Assembly (NCBI GenBank): GCA_003445095.1 | Contig: DLVS01000773.1 | Span: 1 to 5,390, forward strand | From: Verrucomicrobiales bacterium | GTDB taxonomy: Bacteria > Verrucomicrobiota > Verrucomicrobiia > Limisphaerales > UBA9464 | Length of the DNA: 5,390 nucleotides | Reading direction: 5' to 3' | Part shown: positions 1-5,390 of the stretch, one piece after another | Position numbering within the stretch: position 1 is the first letter of the stretch | Layout: each line of letters begins with the position of its first letter | Position numbers and translations under genes: made by a program | Notes under the pieces: generated by a model | The model's input: only the letters and a program-made list of their open reading frames with translations | The model's database searches: none | What the model was told of the DNA's origin: nothing

Positions 1-93
1 TGCTTACTTATGCACTCCGCAATAGCAAGCCATCCGAGAGCTCTTCTTCTAAATTGATCAAATCCTTCTACAGCGTTTTACACTTGTTAGATT
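1..93. other. Upstream region of the RNase R gene, possible tail of an earlier gene
   Basis: This short stretch is AT-richer than the rest of the window and holds no complete gene. On the plus strand two frames close early, with stops at 23-25 and 55-57. The third frame, from nucleotide 3, stays open until a TGA at 108-110. If coding, it would be the last 35 residues of an upstream protein (ending LLDYEKDF) overlapping the RNase gene by 17 bases. I do not recognise that peptide, and a chance opening of this length is quite possible. No tRNA-like or strong hairpin structure is visible. Confidence 0.3.
54..84 (+). promoter_or_regulatory. Weak sigma70-like promoter candidate for the RNase R gene
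   Basis: TTGATC at 54-59 and TACACT at 79-84 resemble -35 and -10 elements, but the 19-base spacer is longer than the usual 17 and neither hexamer is a perfect match. If used, transcription would start around 90-92, almost at the ATG at 94, giving a leaderless or near-leaderless message. This would fit the lack of a purine-rich Shine-Dalgarno before the ATG. It is a pattern match only and could easily be chance in AT-rich DNA. Confidence 0.18.
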
Positions 94-2328
94 ATGAAAA
101 AGATTTCTGAACGCATCTTCAGCTTGTTGGGTCGCAAGGATTATATTCCTGCCGATAGCGAGGAGCTTATGCGCCGCCTTCGCGTGCCACCGCATCGCCA
201 CCTTGAGTTGCAGGCAGTCCTAGACGAACTCGAGCAGGCAGGCAGCCTCGCTCGCATCAAGGGCAGTCGCTATGTTCAATCGTTCGAAGCCGATCTCATC
301 TCTGGGCGTATTCGCATGGACCGGGCGGGAAGGGGGTTTCTGCAGCCGGATGAGGCCGGGCTCAAGGAAATCGTCATTCCTGAAAGTGCGACTGGTACCG
401 CGCTGCATGAGGATCGAGTGCTTGTGCGACGAGAAACCAAACCCAAAGGCCTGCGTACGGGCACTCCCGGACCAGATTCGGGCGTGGTAGTGCGCATTCT
501 GGAACGCCGGCGAACACAGATCGTTGGGACCCTGCAACGAGGTCAACGTTTTTCCTATGTGGTCCCCGACGATCCTCGCATTCCGCATGACATTTATGTG
601 CCCGAACCGCGCGACGTAGGTCGAAGGGCGCAAGTTGGTGACAAAGTCGTCGTCGAGTTACGCGAATGGCTGTCACGCAATACGAATCCCGAAGGCGAAG
701 TGGTAGAAGTGCTCGGCGCACCGGACGCCGCAGGTGTCGATATGCTTTCGGTGCTTCGCCAATACGATTTGCCACTCCATTTTCCTAAGCTCGTCCTGCA
801 GGAAGCGAACGCAGTCGGCTCAACCATCCAGGCGCGAGACCTCTCCGGACGCCAAGATTGCCGGCGCCACCGGGTCATCACTATCGATCCTGATGATGCA
901 AAGGATTTCGACGATGCGATTAGTCTGGAGCGTGCTTCCCCAGGTCAGTGGCGCCTCTGGGTTCACATTGCAGACGTCTCGCACTACGTGAAGCCCGGCT
1001 CCGCGCTCGATCACGAGGCCCGCAAGCGCGGCAACTCCACCTACCTCGTGGACCGCGTCATTCCGATGTTACCGGAAGCGTTGAGTAATGAGCTGTGTTC
1101 CCTCAAGCCCAACGTAGATCGTCTGACCAAATGCGTTGAGTTCCTCGTCTCCACGGACGGCCGGGTCGTGAATGCGAAATTTTATTCCGCAGTGATCCAT
1201 TCACAACGTCGGTTCACCTATCGCGAGGTGCTCGCGATCCTGCAGCGCAAGTCCGCCTCCGATCCGATCGAACAAATGGTGCATCAAGCACATGAACTCG
1301 CTCAGAATCTGCGCCGCGCGCGCTTTAAGGCAGGTTCTCTCGAACTCGATTTCCCCGAGACCAAGATACGCCTGGACGAACAAGGTCATCTGACGCGGAT
1401 CGAGAAGGTCGAGAACGATGTTTCGCATCAGTTAATCGAGGAGTTCATGCTGCTGGCGAACGAAGCAGTCGCTTCCCGACTGATGCACCTGCACCGACCC
1501 GCGGTGTATCGCGTTCACGAAGAGCCGGATGAAGCGCGACTCCGAGACTACCGTGAGGAAGTGTTGAGCCACAATGTGCCGTGCGGAAACCTGCGGCAAC
1601 GATCCGAAGTGCAACGCCTCTTGCTCAAACTTAGTAGTCTGCCTATCGGTCCGGCCCTAAAGATCGGCTTTCTCAAGTCCCTCATGCGGGCGCGCTACGC
1701 TGTTGAACCGCTCGGCCACTATGGTTTGGCCAAGAACAAATACACCCACTTCACGTCGCCCATTCGCCGCTATGCCGACCTCTTAGTCCATCGATCACTG
1801 TTTGATCAGAAACTAAGTTCCCCGTCTATGCTCAAGCAGACCGCAGAACACATCTCCACTACCGAGCGCAATTCTGCCGACGCCGAACGGGCCAGCAAAG
1901 ATGTTAAGCGGTTCGCCTACCTCAATGAACAATTGAAGTCCGGCCGGCTGGAACGCTATCCGGCATTCGTGACCGACGTGCGCAATTTCGGATTTTTCGT
2001 GGATGTTCCAGGCTTGGCGATGAGCGGTGTCGTGCCCTTGTCCACCATGGAGGATGACTTCTATGTGTTCGACGCGGCCCGCGGTCTCCTGGTCGGACGC
2101 CGTACTCGGCGAATTATCCGCCTGGGGGATCAAATCACAGTCCAAGTAGCCAAGGTAGACACCTTCAAGAAACAAGTGGATTTCCGTCTCACCAAACTCG
2201 ACTCGCCGAAAGCGCGCCCCATGACTAGGCCTCAGCACTCCGGTCGGGCCATCGAGCCGCCTGCAGCAGGGAAGCAAAGTCGAGTCCCGCGCGGAGAGAG
2301 CGTGCGCCGCACTCGGAGAGGACAGTAA
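94..2328 (+). CDS. rnr: Ribonuclease R (RNB-family 3'-5' exoribonuclease)
   Basis: This is a processive cytoplasmic 3'-to-5' exoribonuclease of the RNase II/RNase R family. The family degrades structured RNA, rRNA and mRNA fragments to short oligomers and takes part in RNA quality control. The 744 residues show the RNase R order: an N-terminal winged helix (about 1-60), cold-shock domain 1 (about 70-128, starting GRIRMDRAGRGFL), cold-shock domain 2 (about 143-208), the RNB catalytic domain (about 247-580) and an S1 domain (about 622-700). The metal-binding acidic cluster is intact: D265, D271, D273 and D274 in IDPDDAKDFDDAIS, matching D201, D207, D209 and D210 of E. coli RNase II. The family signature spans 542-566 and includes HFTSPIRRYADLLVH. 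YRVHEEPD lies at 472-479. The N-terminal helix domain and the length argue for RNase R over RNase II, although E. coli RNase R (813 aa) is longer, mainly from its basic tail. Residues 700-744 form a shorter basic tail with 12 Lys/Arg in 45. The ATG is the first possible start, since an in-frame TAG lies at 88-90. No good Shine-Dalgarno precedes it. The stop is TAA. Confidence 0.96.
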   Translation: MKKISERIFSLLGRKDYIPADSEELMRRLRVPPHRHLELQAVLDELEQAGSLARIKGSRYVQSFEADLISGRIRMDRAGRGFLQPDEAGLKEIVIPESATGTALHEDRVLVRRETKPKGLRTGTPGPDSGVVVRILERRRTQIVGTLQRGQRFSYVVPDDPRIPHDIYVPEPRDVGRRAQVGDKVVVELREWLSRNTNPEGEVVEVLGAPDAAGVDMLSVLRQYDLPLHFPKLVLQEANAVGSTIQARDLSGRQDCRRHRVITIDPDDAKDFDDAISLERASPGQWRLWVHIADVSHYVKPGSALDHEARKRGNSTYLVDRVIPMLPEALSNELCSLKPNVDRLTKCVEFLVSTDGRVVNAKFYSAVIHSQRRFTYREVLAILQRKSASDPIEQMVHQAHELAQNLRRARFKAGSLELDFPETKIRLDEQGHLTRIEKVENDVSHQLIEEFMLLANEAVASRLMHLHRPAVYRVHEEPDEARLRDYREEVLSHNVPCGNLRQRSEVQRLLLKLSSLPIGPALKIGFLKSLMRARYAVEPLGHYGLAKNKYTHFTSPIRRYADLLVHRSLFDQKLSSPSMLKQTAEHISTTERNSADAERASKDVKRFAYLNEQLKSGRLERYPAFVTDVRNFGFFVDVPGLAMSGVVPLSTMEDDFYVFDAARGLLVGRRTRRIIRLGDQITVQVAKVDTFKKQVDFRLTKLDSPKARPMTRPQHSGRAIEPPAAGKQSRVPRGESVRRTRRGQ

Positions 2329-2376
2329 CCGGGTCGACCCAATGTGAGAACGCCGTCGCGTAACTCCGCCTGTGTT

Positions 2377-2400
2377 GGAAAGCCAGAGGCATCGCTTTCC
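2377..2400 (+). terminator. Hairpin downstream of rnr, possible transcript 3' end
   Basis: GGAAAGC (2377-2383) and GCTTTCC (2394-2400) form a perfect 7-bp stem around a 10-base loop, 48 bases after the RNase R stop codon. Position and stem fit a transcript-end structure. There is no T-tract on either side, so it is not a classical intrinsic terminator. It could instead stabilise the rnr 3' end, mark a factor-dependent end, or be chance. Confidence 0.25.
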
Positions 2401-2454
2401 GCCGCGCACTTGATGTGATACGAAACGGCCGCGGAAGGAATTCGGGCTGCCCAT

Positions 2455-2471
2455 CGGCCCCTCTCGGGCCG
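2455..2471. repeat. GC-rich inverted repeat, first of a related pair
   Basis: CGGCCC-CTCTC-GGGCCG is a perfect 6-bp stem with a 5-base loop, strong in RNA because all pairs are G-C. No T-run follows, so it is unlikely to be an intrinsic terminator. The surrounding text (2452-2478) resembles 2513-2537, where a shorter stem (GCCC-CTCC-GGGC, 2517-2528) sits in similar flanks, CAT(C)GGCCCCTC...GGGC...GTCGG. This suggests a degenerate duplication. Confidence 0.4.
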
Positions 2472-2480
2472 GGGTCGGTG

Positions 2481-2511
2481 GTGAAATTTCACTTAAGTCT
2501 CGCGCAATTGC
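2481..2511. promoter_or_regulatory. Cluster of three palindromes, possible operator
   Basis: Three exact palindromes are packed into 31 bases: GTGAAATTTCAC (2481-2492, 12 bp), ACTTAAGT (2491-2498, 8 bp, sharing two bases with the first) and GCAATTGC (2504-2511, 8 bp). They form an AT-rich island in otherwise GC-rich DNA, about 140-170 bases before the start codon of the secreted-protein gene. This is the kind of symmetry that dimeric transcription factors bind. I do not recognise it as the site of a named regulator, so the operator role is inference. Confidence 0.3.
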
Positions 2512-2590
2512 TCATGGCCCCTCCGGGCGAAGTCGGGATACTTAGCCCCATCGTCCTCCCAAGCTCTGGCAGTGCGGTCGTATCGTCTTC

Positions 2591-2602
2591 CCTCCTCGGA
2601 GG
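2591..2602. repeat. Small inverted repeat containing GGAGG
   Basis: CCTCC (2591-2595) and GGAGG (2598-2602) are inverted around TC; as RNA this would fold as a 4-bp stem with a CUCG loop. The GGAGG half is a perfect Shine-Dalgarno sequence but lies 45 bases before the ATG at 2648. The only in-frame codon at normal spacing is CTG at 2612, an unlikely start. It may be chance, or part of a leader structure. Confidence 0.25.
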
Positions 2603-2635
2603 ACACCGTCCCTGCCGTCTTTGGGAGACCAATTC

Positions 2636-2640
2636 AAGAG
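2636..2640 (+). promoter_or_regulatory. Weak ribosome binding site before the secreted-protein gene
   Basis: AAGAG ends 7 bases before the ATG at 2648 and is the only purine-rich run at normal spacing. It is a poor match to the anti-Shine-Dalgarno, but it supports the ATG because the next in-frame upstream alternative, TTG at 2621, would add nine unhelpful residues in front of the signal peptide. The frame is closed upstream by TAG at 2543-2545. Confidence 0.35.
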
Positions 2641-2647
2641 CACCATT

Positions 2648-5390
2648 ATGAGAAGTTATTGCCACGGACCTGGGCCCCGGGTCCCACAAGATGTTTCCCC
2701 GATTACCATCGCCCTGCTGGCCGCAGGGCTGTTGTCTCCCGCTGCTTTCGCGCAAGTGGAGAAGGCCGGCGATCTACTGGTGGATGTCGACGCCACCAAA
2801 CTTGCCACAGGCGCGTTTACCAGCGTCCCGAACGGCGGAACGTTGGGCGGCTTTTTCGTTCCCACCGGCGACGCCGTCAGTTCCACCACCCCGGCCGTCA
2901 CCCAGGTAGGGGGAACCAAAGGCATTAGTTTCGACGGCACCGACTTTCTACAGCTGGCCGACGCTGCGTCCGGCGGTACCATCATTACCGCTCCAGACGG
3001 GATCGTGGGTTTGGACGCCACGTCCTCGATCGAGGCCTGGGTACTCAATCCAGCCGTCGATAGTGAAGAAACGATTCTGTCGTGGGGAAATCGGGGTGGT
3101 CCGGAAGGTTCCAACATGTCATTCAACTACGGTTCGAACTATGCTTACGGCGCGATCGGTCACTGGGGAACTCCTGACATTGGCTGGACGAACGAAGGTG
3201 GAAGCCCTCCTGCGAATAAATGGCACCACTTGGTGGCGACCTATGACGGCACCATCACTCGGGTGTATGCCGATGGAGTTCTGTCGAACCTAGAGTACCT
3301 CGGCCCGGGAGCGATCGATATTCACACAGGAACCGCCATCAGCCTCGCGGCACAGTTGGAAGGAGACGGGGTGACGGTGACCGGCGCTTTAAGAGGATCG
3401 ATGACAATCGCACGAGTCCGGATTCACGACGGTGTACTGACCGGCGCGCAGATCGCTTCGAATTATAATTTGGAAAAGGCAGACTTCATCGACCCCGCGA
3501 TACCCCCCATAGTCCTGCCCGAGCCCCTAACCAAAGGGCCAATCCACCGGTATTCGTTTAGCGAGACCGCCTCCGCCAATGCCACCGGTGCTACGATCAA
3601 GGACTCCGTGGGGACGGCGGACGGCACCGTCCAAGGTGACGGAGCAGAGTTCACCGGAACGAGCCTGAGATTGGCCGGCGGAGGGTCCGCAACCTCTGCT
3701 TATGCCGACCTTCCCAATGGCTTGGTGTCGTCACACGGCGTTGCCAACGGCGGGACCGGTGAGTGGTCGTTCGAAACGTGGATGAAACCCACCGGGAGCC
3801 GAACTTGGTCCCGTTTCTTTGACTTCGGGTCAACCGTGTCCGACGACGGTACCGGTGAGGTGGTAGGCCCGGGCGGTGGTGGCACTGGTCTCGATTACTT
3901 GGAGTACAGCGCCCAAATCGGGGACGACGTCAATTCGCGCCGGCTCGAGCTCCGTAACGAAGACCCAGGTGGCGGTGGGGTATTCACCCGTGATGTCAGT
4001 ACCCGCACGTTTAACACGCAAGTGCAGGTTCTGGTGACGTGGAAGGAAAGCACCGGTCGGATTACCCTCTATGAGAATGGAAATTCGATAGGGACGTTAG
4101 ACGTCCCCACGCAAATGAGTGACCTGAACGACGTCAACGTTTGGTTGGGTCGTTCCAATTGGTCGGGCGACCAGAACACCCAAGGTGAGTTCGACGAAGC
4201 CCGGTTCTATGACTATGTGCTAACCCCGGGCCAGGCCTTGGGAAATGCGATATCGGGTCCGGACCTCGTTAATGACAAGGCCGTCGCTGTGACGATCGTG
4301 GATCAACCAGACAGCCTGACCCTGCCGGACACTTATAAAGCAACGTTCACGGTAGGGGCGAGTGGCTCGGCTCCCATCGCCTACCGATGGTTTCGGAACA
4401 ACCAAGTAATCGATGGCGCGACTCAGTCCTCCTATTCGATTCCCGCCGTCGTCGCGGACGACAATAATGCTTCGTTCACGGTGGAGGTGTCCAATTCCGT
4501 CAATGGCCAGCCAGTAAAGGTCGTCAGTAATCCGGCCGTGTTGTCCGTGGTGGGCGATCCCGTGACTCTCAAACATCGCTACAGCTTTAGCGAGACGTCG
4601 GCCACGACCACGGTAGATTCGGTCAGTGGTGCCAATGGCGAAGTGTTGGGGTCGGCATCCCTCAGTGGAGGTCGACTCACGCTCGATGGCGCGGACAATA
4701 GCTACGTCAATTTGCCCAACGGCATTGTCACTGCCCTGGGGAACAACGGTACGATTGAAATGTGGTTGAGCTACGACGGCGGGCCAGTGTGGTCGCGCGC
4801 ATTCGACTTTGGCACTAAGGACGATGGCGAGGATGGCGTCGGTAATGGTATTGATTACCTCTTCTTCACTCCGAGAAACGGCGACGGGATTCCCCGGTTT
4901 TATGCGAATTTCCCGAACCAAGGTGACACTACTGTGCTCAACCTCCCGACCTCGATGCTGCCTGGTCAGGAGTACTACATCGCCATCACCTACAGCTTCT
5001 CGGGTAACACGGCCCGGATGTATTTGGACGGGGCTCTGGTAGCCACCGGAGGTGCCCTGTTCCCTTTGTCGGCAATGAATGGGACAGATAATAATATTTG
5101 GCTCGGCCGCTCCCAATTCCCAGCCGACGCGTTTTACGCCGGCAAGTTCAATGAACTACGCATTTCTCAGGGTGCCCTGACTCCGGCCCAGGTAACCGCG
5201 AGCTTTGCCGCTGGACCCGACTCGCTACCATCGGCGACTCCGCCAGCGCTAACCGCAGTTCTCGACGGCACCAGCCTCACCGTCACGTGGCCGGCGAGCG
5301 CCATAGGCTATGTGTTAGAAGGAGTTTCGCTTCTCAATAGCCCCGATTGGACAGACCTAGGAAACGGCCTGCCCATCGTGGACGGAAAAT
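2648..5390 (+). CDS. Secreted multidomain LamG / Ig-like protein, 3' end outside the window
   Basis: This gene is open from the ATG to the right edge (914 codons) with no stop. Residues 1-35 look like a Sec signal peptide: an n-region with R2 and R11, the hydrophobic run ITIALLAAGLL, and AFA|Q as the cleavage site. LamG module 1 (about 40-273) has FDGTDFLQL (95-103), SIEAWV (128-132) and WHHLVATYDG (192-201), hallmarks of the LamG/concanavalin A-like fold (Laminin_G_3 type). LamG module 2 spans about 300-538 and module 3 about 643-858. Both open with HRYSFSET and share W.R.FDFG, G.G.DYL, WLGRS and F.E.R....LTP.Q. Between them is an Ig-like module (about 545-636: PIAYRWFRNN, then IDGATQSSYSIP). 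From 868 on, LTVTWPAS..GYVLEG....W.DLG resembles the terminal domain of many verrucomicrobial exported proteins, so the true end is probably near. No catalytic domain is seen. Such modules usually bind glycans or proteins outside the cell; the specific ligand is unknown. Confidence 0.9.
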   Translation, partial: MRSYCHGPGPRVPQDVSPITIALLAAGLLSPAAFAQVEKAGDLLVDVDATKLATGAFTSVPNGGTLGGFFVPTGDAVSSTTPAVTQVGGTKGISFDGTDFLQLADAASGGTIITAPDGIVGLDATSSIEAWVLNPAVDSEETILSWGNRGGPEGSNMSFNYGSNYAYGAIGHWGTPDIGWTNEGGSPPANKWHHLVATYDGTITRVYADGVLSNLEYLGPGAIDIHTGTAISLAAQLEGDGVTVTGALRGSMTIARVRIHDGVLTGAQIASNYNLEKADFIDPAIPPIVLPEPLTKGPIHRYSFSETASANATGATIKDSVGTADGTVQGDGAEFTGTSLRLAGGGSATSAYADLPNGLVSSHGVANGGTGEWSFETWMKPTGSRTWSRFFDFGSTVSDDGTGEVVGPGGGGTGLDYLEYSAQIGDDVNSRRLELRNEDPGGGGVFTRDVSTRTFNTQVQVLVTWKESTGRITLYENGNSIGTLDVPTQMSDLNDVNVWLGRSNWSGDQNTQGEFDEARFYDYVLTPGQALGNAISGPDLVNDKAVAVTIVDQPDSLTLPDTYKATFTVGASGSAPIAYRWFRNNQVIDGATQSSYSIPAVVADDNNASFTVEVSNSVNGQPVKVVSNPAVLSVVGDPVTLKHRYSFSETSATTTVDSVSGANGEVLGSASLSGGRLTLDGADNSYVNLPNGIVTALGNNGTIEMWLSYDGGPVWSRAFDFGTKDDGEDGVGNGIDYLFFTPRNGDGIPRFYANFPNQGDTTVLNLPTSMLPGQEYYIAITYSFSGNTARMYLDGALVATGGALFPLSAMNGTDNNIWLGRSQFPADAFYAGKFNELRISQGALTPAQVTASFAAGPDSLPSATPPALTAVLDGTSLTVTWPASAIGYVLEGVSLLNSPDWTDLGNGLPIVDGK
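3545..5221 (+). repeat. Duplicated LamG modules 2 and 3, interrupted by an Ig-like module
   Basis: The stretch encodes two homologous LamG modules (3545-4261 and 4574-5221) with the Ig-like module between them. Matching landmarks at residues 300/643 (HRYSFSET), 378/706 (W of the E.W strand), 387/715 (WSR.FDFG), 414/734 (G[LI]DYL) and 499/818 (WLGRS) keep the same order with offsets of 319-343 residues. Similarity is clear in protein but low in DNA, apart from short runs such as TTTAGCGAGAC, so the duplication is old. Module 2 has an extra Gly-rich loop (407-412) absent from module 3. Confidence 0.75.

Larger units (their letters stand above)
2329..2647. other. Intergenic region of about 320 bases between rnr and the secreted-protein gene
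   Basis: No convincing gene lies here; the small open frames on both strands have no recognisable content. The region is rich in short inverted repeats: the palindrome GGGTCGACCC (2331-2340) just after the RNase stop, a 7-bp stem (2377-2400), a GC hairpin (2455-2471), three adjacent palindromes (2481-2511), a smaller GC hairpin (2517-2528) resembling the first, and CCTCC-TC-GGAGG (2591-2602). None is followed by a clear T-run. I could not pick out a convincing -35/-10 pair for the downstream gene, though its promoter and 5' leader should lie in this stretch. Confidence 0.7.

Noticed and set aside
374..775. Minus-strand open frame of 133 codons inside rnr
   Set aside because: It is antisense to the conserved cold-shock domains of RNase R and shows no recognisable protein features.
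2331..2340. Palindrome GGGTCGACCC right after the rnr stop codon, considered as a terminator
   Set aside because: As a hairpin it has only three G-C pairs with a 4-base loop, and no T-run follows. A 10-bp GC-rich palindrome may be chance.
1813..2454. Minus-strand open frame of 213 codons across the end of rnr and the gap
   Set aside because: Most of it is antisense to the conserved RNB and S1 regions of RNase R, and the translation has no family features.
2508..2542. TTGCTC and GATACT as a promoter for the secreted-protein gene
   Set aside because: The spacer is 23 bases, too long for a sigma70-type promoter, and both hexamers are imperfect.
2568..2590. TGGCAG-containing stretch considered as a sigma54 promoter
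   Set aside because: The -12 element (TTGCA-like) is missing at the required spacing.
2572..2928. Plus-strand open frame of 118 codons starting at a GTG before the secreted-protein gene
   Set aside because: It runs in another frame over the signal peptide and first LamG module. Its product is Arg/His-rich without motifs, whereas the frame starting at 2648 has a clear signal peptide and domains.
4220..5116. Minus-strand open frame of 298 codons opposite the secreted-protein gene
   Set aside because: It lies wholly inside a plus-strand frame with clear LamG and Ig-like motifs. Its translation is rich in His and Arg, has no recognisable domain and looks like a GC-driven shadow.

Overview
The window holds one complete gene for an exoribonuclease of the RNase R family (94-2328, plus strand), a gene-free stretch of about 320 bases rich in short inverted repeats (2329-2647), and the first 914 codons of a large secreted multidomain protein (2648 to the right edge, plus strand), which runs off the window without a stop codon. 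I see no RNA gene, insertion sequence, CRISPR array or phage element.

The DNA is moderately GC-rich. The style of the second protein points to the phylum Verrucomicrobiota, perhaps the Pedosphaerales/Limisphaerales side. It has repeated LamG (concanavalin A-like) modules opening with HRYSFSET, a cysteine-free Ig-like module, and a C-terminal stretch of the form LTVTWPAS..GYVLEG....W.DLG, which is common near the ends of large exported proteins in that phylum. The RNase R sequence is compatible with this. The assignment is by recall of family style, not by a search.

Region by region: 1-93 is AT-richer DNA upstream of the RNase gene, with at most a weak promoter-like match and no clear Shine-Dalgarno. 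The RNase gene has the full RNase R layout: winged helix, two cold-shock domains, RNB catalytic domain with all four acidic metal ligands, S1 domain and a short basic tail. The following gap carries a 7-bp stem hairpin about 50 bases after the stop codon, a pair of related GC-rich hairpins, and three small palindromes packed between them. The second gene begins with a Sec-type signal peptide cut at AFA|Q. It then has a first LamG module, a second LamG module, an Ig-like module, a third LamG module closely resembling the second, and the start of what looks like the terminal domain.

Nothing links the two genes functionally. The first is cytoplasmic RNA turnover and quality control. The second is an exported, probably surface-associated or carbohydrate/protein-binding protein. 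Their same orientation with a structured gap of about 320 bases suggests separate transcription. I found no convincing new biological system here. The most useful second looks are the modular duplication in the secreted protein and the palindrome cluster upstream of it.
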